Assembly: GCF_950295315.1 (NCBI RefSeq)
Contig: NC_080164.1
Location: 8,254,082-8,318,081 of the forward strand
Direction: 5' to 3'
Source: Erinaceus europaeus
Taxonomy: Eukaryota > Chordata > Mammalia > Eulipotyphla > Erinaceidae
DNA: 64,000 bases
Numbering within the stretch: position 1 is the first letter of the stretch; every line of letters begins with the position of its first letter. The position numbers and the translations under genes are program-made. Shown here piece after piece: positions 1 to 9,395 of this stretch. The notes beneath the pieces were generated by a model. The model made no database searches and was not told the origin of the DNA. It worked only from the letters and a program-made list of their open reading frames with translations.

Positions 1-489
1 TACATTTGTCCATTGTAGTTTGGGAGACTTATAATAACACAATTAACTACTTAACAGTAGCTAGTCCTCAAATTCACGTTCTCTTAATCTAGTGATTTTC
101 AGTGATAGAAGGGTGTTGGGCTTTCATCTACTGGACAGCCGTGCATGGACCTCATGAGTTCTGGAATCAAACTGGAGAGAGACAACTGAGTGACACTGGT
201 TAAAAATCCAGACATAAAGTCATTCCCAAGGCATAATCGAGCCACAGTTAAAGGAGCTGGTATGCGGAGCCCAAAATAACTGTGCAGAGCAGAGACTGCC
301 AATACCACTAGCATTGTGGCTACAGTTACACTTGCTTGCACAAGTCTTAGAGTTCCTGTGACCTTTAAGCTTCACTACTGACATAGCATAGAGTGTAGTT
401 GTGCAGCCAGAATTCTTTATTGCTTTGGGCCAAACAACCTCTGGTCACTGTGAGTGCTACAATCTTCTGCATGTCACTTTTATTTAAAT
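1..489. other. Unique sequence, no gene recognised
   Basis: No repeat family or host gene is recognised here. A short frame is open on the minus strand (99-366), with a hydrophobic first half. It has no recognisable domain, and no splice sites or conservation can be judged, so it is not called as coding. An adjacent minus-strand frame at 365-595 runs into SINE sequence and is not a gene. Confidence 0.4.
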
Positions 490-640
490 TGCCACCAGTG
501 TTATTACTGGGGCCCAGTGCCTGAATGATCCGGCTATTACTATGAGCAGCCCAAACCCCCTCTTTCTTTTGTAGATACAGACAAAGAGAAATCAACAGAC
601 AAGGGGGAGATAAAGGAGATAAAAAGAGAGACCCGGTATA
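490..640 (-). mobile_element. SINE fragment, antisense (3' module type)
   Basis: The text 'gccaccagtgttattactgg' and the GA-rich stretch after it match the reverse complement of the long SINE-B 3' end seen at 6852-6911 and 45830-45889. The head is missing. It abuts a plus-strand SINE, so the pair forms an inverted repeat. Confidence 0.6.
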
Positions 641-645
641 TGTAC

Positions 646-850
646 TCTACCAGGTGAAGCAGGTCTGCAGGTGTCTATCTTTCTCTCCCCTTCTCTGTCT
701 TCTCTTCCTCTCCCAGCTTCTCTCTGTTCTATCCAACGACAATGACAAAAATGGAAAAAGACAGTCATCAGGAGCAGTGGATTTGTAATGTAGGCACCGA
801 GCCCCAGTGATAACCTTGGAGGCAAATAAAGAAAAAGAAAAAAAAAAAGA
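646..850 (+). mobile_element. SINE-B, 5' truncated, with 3' module
   Basis: The copy begins inside the body (gtgaagcaggtctgcaggtg), continues through the CT-rich region, and ends with the extra module at 766-823 and an A-rich tail. The tRNA-like head is absent. Confidence 0.8.
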
Positions 851-1145
851 GGGAGTTGGGCAGTAGTGCAGCAGGTTAAGTGCAGGTGGCACAAAGCGCA
901 AGGACCAGCCTAAGGATCCCGGTTTGATTCCCTGGCTCCCCACCAGCAGGGGGAATCGATTCACAAGCATGAAGCAGGTCTGCTGGTGTCTATCTTTCTC
1001 TCCCCCTCTCCCTGTCTTCCCCTCCTCTCTCCATTTCTCTCTGTCCTATCCAACAACAATGACATCAGTAATAACTACAACAACAAAACAACAAGGGCAG
1101 CAAAAGGGTATAAATAAATATTTAATAAAAATTTTAAAATAAAGA
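851..1145 (+). mobile_element. SINE-B, full length
   Basis: The tRNA-like head (gggagttgggcagtagtgca) is followed by the body ending 'gaagcaggtctgctggtg', the CT-rich region, 'caacaagggcagcaaaaggg' and an A-rich tail. It directly follows the tail of the preceding SINE. Confidence 0.9.
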
Positions 1146-1190
1146 AAAGAAAAAGATTGCTGTAAGCTTGGAGCTCTAGCTTTCTCTTTT

Positions 1191-1391
1191 TTTATTTATT
1201 TTTTATATTTATTTATGGAGAGAGGAGGGGAAGACAGAGAGGGGGAGACAAAGACACCAGCAGACCTGCTTCATCGCCTGTGAAGCGACTCCCCTGCAGG
1301 TAGAGAGCCAGGGCTTGAACTGGGATCCTTATGTCGATCCTTGAGCTTTGCGCCACGTGCGTTTAACCCGCTGTACTACCTCCCGAATCCG
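1191..1391 (-). mobile_element. SINE-B, antisense, with 14-bp TSD
   Basis: This is the reverse complement of the SINE-B body and head, ending near 'cgctgtactacctcccgaat'. It is flanked by an exact duplication, tagctttctctttt, at 1177-1190 and 1392-1405, which fixes both boundaries. Confidence 0.92.
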
Positions 1392-1652
1392 TAGCTTTCT
1401 CTTTTATAAGTCTCTTTACCTACTAAGCAGAAATGCTTAGCTGGACCTGCTTCCTCACTATGGTCCTGCTGGTTCTCTTCTGTCAGAATACCAGGCCTCT
1501 CCCAGAATTTGTGCATAGATGCTTCAGTTTGTTTCATCAGGCCAGTTCTGTCCTGCTAGCTACCTGAAGAGAGCATCTACCAGTTCTGCCGGGGACAGTA
1601 ACACCATTCTGGGAAGTAATTCTCCCCACTCAGTAAATAGAAAACGTAGTTT

Positions 1653-2242
1653 GGGGGCCAGGTGGTGGAGCACCTTGTTGAGTGCACATGTTACAGTGCT
1701 CAAGAACCGGGTTCAAGTCCTGCCTGGCTAGCTTCATGGGCAGGAGAGAGATGACCAGGAACTCATGGCTCAGCTGGGATGCCATGCCATGCCATGCTGG
1801 CTTTATTCATCTGCATTTATACTCTCCAGGAAGGAAGTGGTAGGGTGTAAAAACAGAGTGTGACATAGAGAGGGTGGAGCGAAAAAAGAGTGCAAACGAG
1901 TGGTGTAAAACAGGGTGTGACTAGGAGAGGGGGTGGAGTGGAAAAAGAGCATGAACCAGTGGGGATTAAACCAATTAAAGTAGTGATTATGTAAATAGAC
2001 CACAGTGTTAAGCAATACAAGCGAACCTAACGTGATGATCAAAACAGAAGGTCTTATAAGCAGAATTAGAAGCATAGCAACAGAGCCCCTGGTCCCCACT
2101 GACAGGGGGAAAGCTTTGTGAGTGGTATAGTTGTATTGCAGGAGTCTCTCTGTTTCTGTCCCTCTCTATCACACCCATTTGCTCTCAATTTCTGGCTGTA
2201 TCTATCCCATAAATAAAGATAATTTTAAAAAATTAAAAAAAA
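1653..2242 (+). mobile_element. SINE-A, split by a solo LTR
   Basis: The SINE-A head (1653-1720) and the rest of its body and tail (2083-2242) are separated by the LTR at 1721-2082. The SINE has a 13-bp TSD (gaaaacgtagttt at 1640-1652; gaaaacatagttt at 2243-2255). The single difference is a CG-to-CA change, the usual methyl-CpG decay. The SINE therefore predates the LTR. Confidence 0.92.
1721..2082 (-). mobile_element. Solo LTR, group LTR-A (endogenous retrovirus)
   Basis: On the minus strand the element starts TGTTGCTATG and ends AGCCAGGCA, with TG...CA termini. It carries a polyadenylation signal (AATAAA, minus strand, near 1800-1810). It matches the LTR at 16478-16863 over most of its length, including the 3' end around GAAGCTAGCC. 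The flanking 6 bp are aagtcc (1715-1720) and gagccc (2083-2088), a decayed 6-bp duplication. Six-bp duplications are typical of class II (ERVK-like) retroviruses. No internal viral genes remain. Confidence 0.85.
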
Positions 2243-2275
2243 GAAAACATAGTTTAAGCAGAACAAAAGTGCTCA

Positions 2276-2688
2276 TGGGTTTTTAAATGCTTTCATTTTT
2301 TAAAAAAATATTTTTTGATTTTTATTTTTTATTGGATAGAGACAGAGAGAAATTGAGATGGGAGAAGGAGACAGATAGATGACTGATAGGTAGATAAATG
2401 ATAGATGGATAGATAGATGGATGGATAGATAGATGAATGGGTGGGCCCTAATCAATATGACTGGTGGTCCTTGTGAAAAGATAGATAGATGATAGATAGA
2501 TGTATAGATAGGTAGATGACAGATGAATAGATAAAAGGATGGATAGATAGATGATAGATAGATAGCAGATGGATGGACAGATAGATGATAGATAAATGGA
2601 TAGATGTATAGATGATAGATACATAGATGGATAGATAAATAGATGATATAGATGTATGGGTAGATGATAGATGGATATATATATATAT

Positions 2689-2731
<43 letters not shown>

Positions 2732-2911
2732 ATAGATAGATCAATGGATAGATAGGATAGATGGGTGGATAGGTAGATAGATAGATGGAACCTGCCACTC
2801 CACTTCACCACGTGTGAAGCTTTCCCCATACAAGTGGGGGGCAGGGGCCTGAGACCTGGTCATGGCATGCTGTAGTGTGTGTCCTTAACCTAGTGCACAT
2901 CACCTGGCCCC
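2276..2911 (-). mobile_element. SINE-A, antisense, inflated by a GATA microsatellite
   Basis: The tail side (tattggatagagacagagag) lies at about 2330-2350. The head side, ending cacctggcccc, lies at 2789-2911. Between them the GA-rich SINE segment has grown into about 400 bp of GATA-type repeats. A rough TSD (aaaagtgctca / aaacgtgctca) flanks the copy. Confidence 0.85.
2370..2788. repeat. GATA/GGAT microsatellite with an AT/AC core
   Basis: Interrupted GATA, GATG and GGAT repeats grew from the SINE GA-rich region, with an (AT)n/(AC)n block at about 2672-2727. A non-repeat block at 2443-2480 interrupts the array (see findings). Long minus-strand open frames here only reflect the tetranucleotide pattern. 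Confidence 0.95.
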
Positions 2912-2939
2912 AAACGTGCTCACTTTTGTGAGTTCCATC

Positions 2940-3330
2940 AACTGATCTTTTTTCCACACCTCCATATGTATGTTGAAGTCCTAATCCCAATGTCTCAAAA
3001 AGGGAGACGCAGTTTGTATTTGGAAGTCAGGCTTTTAGAGAGCTAATAATTAGTGTAAACTGAAATTATATGGGAGGCCCTAATCCAATGTGACTGGTGG
3101 TCTTTGTGATAAGAGGAGAGTAAAGCAAAAGAGATAGAGTAAAGGTCTCTAGACTCCAGGAGAAGTCAGCCCTCACTAAGTCAAGGACAATCCTTAAAAG
3201 GAATCAGAACTTCTGACACTTTGATCTTATACTTGCAGTCACCAGAACCATAGGAAAATAAATGTCTAGTGTTTAAACTACCCAGTGTGTGATGTTTTTC
3301 TTATGACAATTCTAATAAACTAACAGTGGA
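2940..3330 (+). mobile_element. Ancient mammalian repeat relic
   Basis: Phrases such as 'atatgttgaagtcctaat', 'ggccctaatccaatgtgact' and the end 'ttctaataaactaacag' resemble an old repeat found across mammals. I believe it is LTR-related, but I cannot assign the family name from memory. It is strongly diverged. Confidence 0.5.
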
Positions 3331-4243
3331 ATGGAAGCAGAAGGAAGGAGGGAGTGTAGTCTAAAGAACTCTAGTGGAGTCCATCATGTTGAGTAAGTTT
3401 GCAGGCTTGAGGGAAGAATGGATTACCCTGAGTGTCAGGGGCTTCCAGAACGTCGTGTCCTTAAGAGCCCTTTCTCAAGAAGTGGGTCAGTTTCTGGCCA
3501 GCAGCTCCCAGTGGCAGCTCCTTGTCCTCTGTCTTGCATTTTTCTTGACTTGCATTTCAATCTCTTGCAAACTCACTGTAACCACCTCCCCCTGCAGCCT
3601 TTGCAGATCTCCTTCTCCATAGGGATAACCACTGACTCCAGGTGGTGGTGATTTTCTAACTGTGCCACCTACTGACCCTTTCTCAGTAAATTCATGCTTA
3701 ATCACTTGCTACTCAGTGAAATGCTGAATTGTTCAAATAAACATCACTGGGAAAGCCAAGATCAGCAGTCCAGAACTGTGTGTTCACAGTCATCTCCCCA
3801 CAAAAAAGGGAGGAAGCTCAGTCTTTCTGGTCCCAGCTCTGCTGTCACTCTCCCTGGCTATCCACTGCCTTCCCACAAACTCATATTCCTGGTTCTGGGA
3901 TGGGTCAGACGTGTTCTCAGAATTCCCATAGAACTAACACTGTGTTTAATTTCAGCCCATCTCTTACAGAGATATCTTGTGGTGGCTTATTCACACATCT
4001 CATTTGCTAGGTTGAAAACGCCTTACTTCAGGGGTTGTGTCTGAATGATCATTGTAGGACTAAGGGTTATCACAGTGCTTGTCAAAGCATAGATGCCAAA
4101 TAATTGGCATATCAGATAGTGTTTCATCTGAAGGAATAATGACGCTTACCTAGAGTTGTGCAAGGAAAGAGAGAAGGGGGAGGGGGAGAGGGAGGGAGAG
4201 GAGTTGGGGGAGGAGGAGGGAAAGAGAGAGAGAGGGGGTGGGA
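3331..4243. other. Unique sequence, purine-rich at its end
   Basis: No repeat or gene is recognised. Frames of 77-116 codons are open on the plus strand at 3374-3651 and 3694-4044, but they overlap one another and show no recognisable domain. The last 100 bases are GA-rich and lead into the LTR that follows. Confidence 0.4.
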
Positions 4244-4757
4244 TGCCAGGCTAGCGTTGTGGGTGGGAGAGAGGATCCAGGAAATTGTGGCAGCATGGTA
4301 ATTCAATTCTTTATTGATACGGGAGCCCCAGAGTCGGGTGTGAGCACAGCGGGTTAAGTCATGTAGTGACAAACCACAATGGCCGCCTCCAACTCTGCTT
4401 GTCAGCCCTTTTCCGGGTCAGGAAGCAGGAGAGAAAAGAGAGGAAGAGAAGAAGAGATAGAAACCAGGAACAGAAGTGGGTTTTGTGGGATAAAACTGGA
4501 AGTGGCAAGTCAGAAATGGCTAGGAAAGGGGCTGGAGAGAGGCAGTAGGCATGCTGGGAAGGTAGAAGCTTCCTTAGCAACTGTTGCAATGGTTTTAACT
4601 GGTAGGATTAATGTTAACCTGCAGGCAGGGTGGTCTCGAGGTAGAAAGAAGATAGATCAAAGGGTGGGGATCTTTAAGGCAAAACAATGATTATGTAAAT
4701 AGGCTATAGTGTCAGCAATGGAGCATGGAGCAGGGGGAGTTGGCTTAATGCCTGACA
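4244..4757 (-). mobile_element. Solo LTR, group LTR-B
   Basis: On the minus strand it runs TGTCAGGC ... GCTAGCCTGGCA, with short inverted ends and TG...CA termini. AATAAAG lies near 4310 (minus strand), and a matching copy is at 12186-12641. It sits in GA-rich SINE sequence. The flanks gtggga and agacag do not match, so no duplication can be shown. The element may have suffered a deletion or rearrangement. Confidence 0.8.
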
Positions 4758-4794
<37 letters not shown>

Positions 4795-4918
4795 AAACAC
4801 TGCTACAAAGCTCATGAACCTCTCCTTATAACCCCTGCAGGTGGGGACTGGGGCCTTGAATCTGGATCCTTGAGCATAATAGCATGGGCTCTCAACCAGG
4901 TGTGCCACCACTCACCCC
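4758..4918 (-). mobile_element. SINE-A fragment, antisense, with (GA)n
   Basis: A (GA)n run of about 30 bp is followed by 'acccctgcaggtggggactg' and the antisense head 'caaccaggtgtgccaccact'. It is the remaining half of a SINE into which the neighbouring LTR appears to have inserted. Confidence 0.8.
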
Positions 4919-5150
4919 CTGGAATGACCATCTTAAATGCAAGGACAATATATAGCTTCTATTTTGAGCAGGCATTTGAATTACTCTGCCCTTGAGTATT
5001 CTCCTTTCTGCCCTTCTCTTAATGTTTTTATCATTTCATTCTCTTTGCTCAGAATGTTCTTCTTCTCTCCCCTCCCCAACCCCCACACTGTTCTCTGTGC
5101 AAGCACTGTCGGTTGAATCCTGACTGATTGTAATTTAAAAGTTAATTGCT

Positions 5151-5204
5151 TCAACAGGGGCAACAAAAGTGAAAATAAATAAATAAATAAATAAAATTTT
5201 AAAA
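5151..5204 (+). mobile_element. Tail-only SINE-B insertion with 14-bp TSD
   Basis: Only the last bases of SINE-B (caacaggggcaacaaaagtg) and an A-rich tail are present, about 54 bp in all. A perfect duplication, aaaagttaattgct, flanks it at 5137-5150 and 5205-5218, so it is a complete insertion event and not a decayed copy. Confidence 0.85.
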
Positions 5205-5245
5205 AAAAGTTAATTGCTCCTAGGTGACCAGGATGCTGCTCTTTT

Positions 5246-5568
5246 ATTTTTTAATCGAATTAATTTATTTATTTAAAAAAGGAGACATTAACAAAACCGT
5301 AGGATAGGAGGGGTACAACTCCACACAGTTCGCACCAGCAGATCTCTGTATCCCATCCCCTTCCCTGACAGCTTTCCTATTCTTTATCCCTCTGGGAGTC
5401 TGGACCCAGGGTCACTGTGGGATGCAGAAGGTGGAAGGTCTGGCTTCTGTAATTGCTTCCCCACTGAACATGGGTGTTGACTGGTCAATCCATACTCCCA
5501 GTCTGCCTGTCTCTTTCCATAGTGGGGTGGGTCTCTGGGGAAGTGAAGCTCCAGGACACATTGGTGGG
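5246..5568 (-). mobile_element. L1-3U copy (probable L1 3' UTR), antisense
   Basis: This is a 5'-truncated copy of the dispersed L1-3U sequence. It begins with a T-rich tail and 'acattaacaaaaccgtagga' and shares its block with 44470-44788 and 32540-32850. It breaks off at 'cattggtggg'. An imperfect duplication (tgctgctctttt / tgctgctttt) flanks it. Confidence 0.8.
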
Positions 5569-5901
5569 TGCTGCTTTTGTCCTTCTGCTTTTGAGAGATC
5601 ACCTGGGCCTTCCTTACTCACCCTTCTCCTTACATAGAACAAAAGGGAATGGCGTGTGTACTTCTTTGGTTTATACCCCACGCCTTGGCCTTGCTGCACT
5701 CTACATCATGTCTCAGTGAGGAGTTGCAGTTCAATTCCAGTAGAGTTTGTTTCCTAGCTCACATGTGTTTTGGCAGAATTTATTTCCTTCCGGCTGTAGA
5801 ACTGGGGATGACTCCTTCAGACTCAGCAGGAAAATCTCTGAAACTTTGTGTCTTCTAAAGACCAGATGTAATTAGGTCAGTTTATCCTTGTACCATCTTC
5901 T

Positions 5902-6500
5902 CCTTTTTTTTTTTAAAGCTTTTAAAAAAATATTTATTTATGGGAGTCAGGCGGTAGCGCAGCGGGTTAAGCGCAGGTGGCGCAAAGCACAAGGACCAGC
6001 AGAAGGATCCCGGTTCGAGCCCCCGGCTCCCCACCTGCAGGGGAGTCACTTCACAAGTGGTGAAGCAGGTCTGCAGGTGTCTGTCTTTCTCTCCCCCTCT
6101 CTGTCTTCCCCTCCTCTCTCCATTTCTCTCTGTCCTATTCAACAATGACATCAATAATAACTACAACAATAAAAAAAAAACAAGGGCAACAAAAAGAATA
6201 CATAAAAATTAAAAAATATATTTATTTATTTATTTATTTCCTTTTTGTTGCCCTTGGTGTTTTTATTATTGTTGTAGTTATTATTGTTATTGATGTCATC
6301 ATTGTTAGATAGGACAGAGAGAAATGGAGAGAAGAGGGAAAGACAGAGGGGGGAGAGAAAGACACCTGAAGACCTGCTTCACTGCCTGTGATGCGACTCC
6401 CCAACAGGTGGGGAGCCAGGGGCTCGAACCGGATCCTTATGCCTGTCCTTGCACTTTGCGCCACCTACGCTTAACTCACTGTGCTACTGCCCGACTCCCA
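5902..6500 (-). mobile_element. SINE-B, antisense, host of a nested SINE
   Basis: The A-rich tail (T-rich on this strand) begins at 5902 and resumes at about 6211. The body and head end at 'ctactgcccgactccc' near 6500. A plus-strand SINE lies inside the tail. The outer flanks taccatcttct and tacaatcttct suggest a decayed duplication. Confidence 0.88.
5941..6210 (+). mobile_element. SINE-B, full length, nested in another SINE's tail
   Basis: The full head (gggagtcaggcggtagcgca) and body are present, with an A-rich end. A duplicated A/T segment (aaaaaatatttattta / aaaaaatatatttattta) flanks the copy, showing insertion into the A-rich tail of the antisense SINE. The two copies form a long inverted repeat. 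Confidence 0.9.
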
Positions 6501-6690
6501 TACAATCTTCTTCTTGACTAGTTCAGAGTTAATGGGCTAAAGCCCTTAATTACATCTGCCAAAGTTCCTGCACCTTTGCTGTCCATGATATGCAGAATTT
6601 CTGCCTAATCTTCCAGAAGAAAGGTTGTATGCAGAGTGTATGCCTGGAGGTGAGAAGCTTGGAGCACCATAGTAGGTTTCTGACCACTTT

Positions 6691-6832
6691 TGATGGGATG
6701 CCTTCAGTTCTTCCCAGCATGGTGTGACTTTAATTATAAATTAAAGATTTAATGGAGAAATATATGCAGTCTGTTGCCTGCCTTTTTTCCTAACCTACAT
6801 TTTTGACATCCCATAATAAACTAGCCTCCCAC
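6691..6832. other. Unique sequence
   Basis: Nothing is recognised apart from short A/T-rich stretches. Confidence 0.4.
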
Positions 6833-7172
6833 CTCCTTTTTTTTTTTTTTTCCCTTCAGGGTTATTGCTGGGGCTCAGTGCCTGCACTACGAATCTACTG
6901 ATCCTGGAGGCCATTTTTTTCCCATTTTGTTACCCTTGTTTCCTTTATTGCTATTGTTGCCATTGATGTTGTTGTTGGATAGGACAGAGAGAAATTGAGA
7001 GAGGAGGGGGAGACAGAGAGGAGGGGAGACAGATAGACTCCTTAGACCAGCTTCACTGCTTGTGAAGTGACTCCCTGCACATTGGGAACTGGGGACTTGA
7101 ACCAGGATTCTTATGCAAGTCCCTGCGCTTTGCTCCACATGTGCTTAACCTGCTGCTCTACTGCCCCGCTCC
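6833..7172 (-). mobile_element. SINE-B with 3' module, antisense
   Basis: A long T tract is followed by the module at 6852-6911 (stem halves cccttcagg and cctggaggc), then the reverse complement of the SINE body and a head ending near 'gctctactgccccgctccc'. It adjoins the start of the L1 that follows. Confidence 0.88.
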
Positions 7173-7189
7173 CAGCTCCCCCCCTTTTT

Positions 7190-8540
7190 TGTGAAGCCAT
7201 TTTTAAATGATTAGTAGTGGGTTACAAGGTTTTGAGATTACAGGATATTGTTCTATTCTACTTGTCACCAACGTTTTGTGACCCCAACCTCCAAAGAATA
7301 GCCACCATAGTTCTCACAGAGTCCTGGAAATTTATTGAAGAGAGCCTCCTCCTTCCATTTAATACTTTGGGCTCTCTTATCAAAGATTAGATGTCCATAG
7401 GTGTGGGCGTTTAGTTCTGGGCTTTCAATTCTATCCCACTGGTCTGTGTGCCTATTTTTGTTCCAGTACCAGGCTGTTTTGATGATGATGGCTTTATAAT
7501 ATAGTTTGATATCTGGGAGTGTGATGCCTCCATTTCTGTTTCATTTTCTCAAGATGGCTTTGGCAATTCTAGGTATTTTCTGTTTCCAGATAAATTATTG
7601 CAGTTTTTGTTCTATTCTCTTAAAGAAGCTTGGTGGAACTTTAATGGGTATCACATTAAATTTGTATATGGCTCTGGGGAGAATATTCATTTTGATGATA
7701 TTAATTCTTGCAATCCATGAGCATGGGATGTCTTTCCATTTCTTGGTATCAGTTTCTATTTCCTTGAATAGTGACTCATAGTTTTCAGTATACAAGTCTT
7801 TCACTTCTTTGGTCAGCTTTACTCCAAGGCATTTTATTGATTTTGCTGCAACAGTGAATGGGAGTAATTTCTGGATGTCTTCTTCAGTTTTAGTGATTGC
7901 ATAAAGAAATGCCACTGATTTTTGTACATTGATTTTGTAGCCTGACACCTTGATATATTGCCTAATAAGTTCCAGTAGTTTTCTGCTGGATTCTTTAGGT
8001 CTTTCTATGTATACTATCATATCATCTGCAAATAGTGAGATCTTGACTTCTTCCCTTCCAATCTGTATTCCTTTGATTTCTTTCTCTTGCCTGATTGCTA
8101 TGGCAAGAACTTCCAATACTATGTTGAATAGTAATGGTGATAGTGGACAGCTCTGTCTAGTCCCCAGTCTGAGGGGAAATGCTTTCAGCTTCTGTCCATT
8201 GAGTATGATGTTGGTTGTAGGTTTGCTATATATGGATCCCACTATCTTGAGGAATTTCCCGTCTATTCCCTTTTTTTTTTTTTGTAGAGTTTTGAGCATG
8301 AATGGGTGTTGGATTTTGTCAAAGACTTTCTCTGCATCTATTGAGATAATCGTGTGGTTTTTGGCTTTACTTTTATTGATGTGGTGAATGACATTGATTG
8401 ACTTATGTATATTGAACCAGCCTTGCATTCCTGGGAGAAATCCCACTTCGTCATGATGAACAATCTTTTTGACATACTGCTGTTTCCGGTTGGCCAAGAT
8501 CTTGTTTAATATTTTGGCATCAATGTTCATCAGAGATATT
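7190..8540 (-). mobile_element. L1 (LINE-1), 5' truncated and internally deleted, antisense
   Basis: This is an autonomous-retrotransposon remnant lying antisense. 7190-7330 resembles an L1 3' UTR. ORF2 sequence starts abruptly at about 7333, so the C-terminal part of ORF2 appears deleted. The reverse-transcriptase region then runs to about 8540, where the match to the other L1 copies ends at a pyrimidine-rich tract. The copy at 35700-36900 is closely similar. Confidence 0.93.
7595..8540 (-). pseudogene. L1 ORF2 reverse-transcriptase fragment
   Basis: An uninterrupted frame of about 315 codons covers the L1 reverse-transcriptase core. A motif with [15 protein letters not shown] (usual form [15 protein letters not shown]) supplies the first catalytic aspartate. 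The FADD box lies at 8021-8032. The open frame continues to 8584, but its first 15 or so residues come from the pyrimidine-rich junction and are not L1. The endonuclease domain upstream and the cysteine-rich C-terminus are missing, so it cannot be an active ORF2p. The lack of stop codons suggests a fairly recent insertion. Confidence 0.92.
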
Positions 8541-8574
8541 GTTTGCTTGTGCTCTTTTCTTTTCTTTTCTTTTT

Positions 8575-8900
8575 GCAAGTTCATGTTTCAGTTCTCTTGA
8601 TTCTACATCTGACTGAAACCATCATCTCTTTACTTATTTCACTAAACACAGCCACTTCCACTTCCACCCATTTTACCCCAAAGGACACGACACAAGATCA
8701 TCTTTTTTGATTGCAGAGTAAAAGTCCATGGAGTATATCTCCCATGATTTTTTCATCCAGCCATCTGTGATGGACATGTAGATTACTTTTAAGCTTTGAG
8801 TATTGTAAATACTGTAGCTATTTATCCCACAGAAAGCTAAGCTCCCTTTCCAAAAATACATGCTGATTCTATTTGCACTTGTATTTATTGACCATTTTAT
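8575..8900 (-). mobile_element. Older L1 fragment (ORF2 3' part), antisense
   Basis: The text 'atgtttcagttctcttgatt' and the stretch around 'ttttttcatccagccatctg' resemble the antisense of the ORF2 3' region of an older L1 group, distinct from the adjacent L1. It may be the target into which the younger L1 inserted. Confidence 0.55.
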
Positions 8901-8934
8901 CACTTGTCTAATATTTATTCCTTCTCATGTTCAG

Positions 8935-9045
8935 AGTATCCATGGACATGTAATATTTATCATCTTACCACTGAATGTCAGTGCCTCATGCAGTGCTTGA
9001 TATATAATCTATGCTTAATAATTACACATTGTATAGATGAATAGT
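8935..9045 (+). mobile_element. L2/MIR-like relic
   Basis: The text 'cagtgcctcatgcagtgctt' followed by 'ctatgcttaataat' resembles the common relic end 'cagtgcctggcacatagtag...aataa'. It is diverged. Confidence 0.4.
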
Positions 9046-9194
9046 CCTCAGTGAGTCAGCCAAGTGAATGTGCTCTTATTTCTATATGCTCAGTCAGTAG
9101 TTAAAATGCTTAGTAGGTCATGTGGTATTTTTCTTTTACTTAGTAGATCATGTGGTATTTTTCTTTTTTATGATTTCTAGGATTTCACCACTCT

Positions 9195-9395
9195 GGACCA
9201 GCCTTTTCAGATATATATATATGGAGAGAGAGAGAGAGGAAGAGAGAAAGAGAGAGTTAGGGGGAGGGGAGGAGGAAGAAACCATGGCACTGAAGCTTTC
9301 AATATTGCTGTAGGGTCCAGGTTCAAACCTGGGTTGCAGGGGGCATGGCAGAGTAGACACTTGCCCAGCTTGACTGTTGGGTTGGCCCTGCCATT
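9195..9395 (-). mobile_element. SINE-D (older), antisense
   Basis: A GA-rich tract is followed by 'accatggcactgaagctttc' and 'aggttcaaacctgggttgc'. The same arrangement occurs at 57775-57990 and, in plus orientation, at 50520-50675. Confidence 0.6.

Larger units (their letters stand above)
5640..6690 (-). mobile_element. Ancient mammalian repeat relic split by SINEs
   Basis: The pieces 'atttatttccttccggctgt', 'agaccagatgtaattaggtc' (before 5880) and 'cccttaattacatctgccaa' (after 6500) resemble consecutive parts of one old repeat widespread in mammals. The SINE pair at 5902-6500 interrupts it. I cannot give the family name with certainty. Confidence 0.45.

Noticed and set aside
1803..2099. 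Minus-strand frames of 67-98 codons
   Set aside because: They are contained in the solo LTR. No viral protein motif is present.
2300..2829. Minus-strand open frames of 116-132 codons rich in Ile/Tyr/Ser
   Set aside because: They are translations of the GATA microsatellite, open only because the tetranucleotide lacks stops in those frames.
4244..4757. A perfect target duplication for this LTR
   Set aside because: The adjacent bases (gtggga and agacag) do not match, so no duplication is claimed.
7950..8387. A 145-codon plus-strand frame
   Set aside because: It is the complement of the L1 reverse-transcriptase frame, rich in hydrophobic residues as such shadows are.
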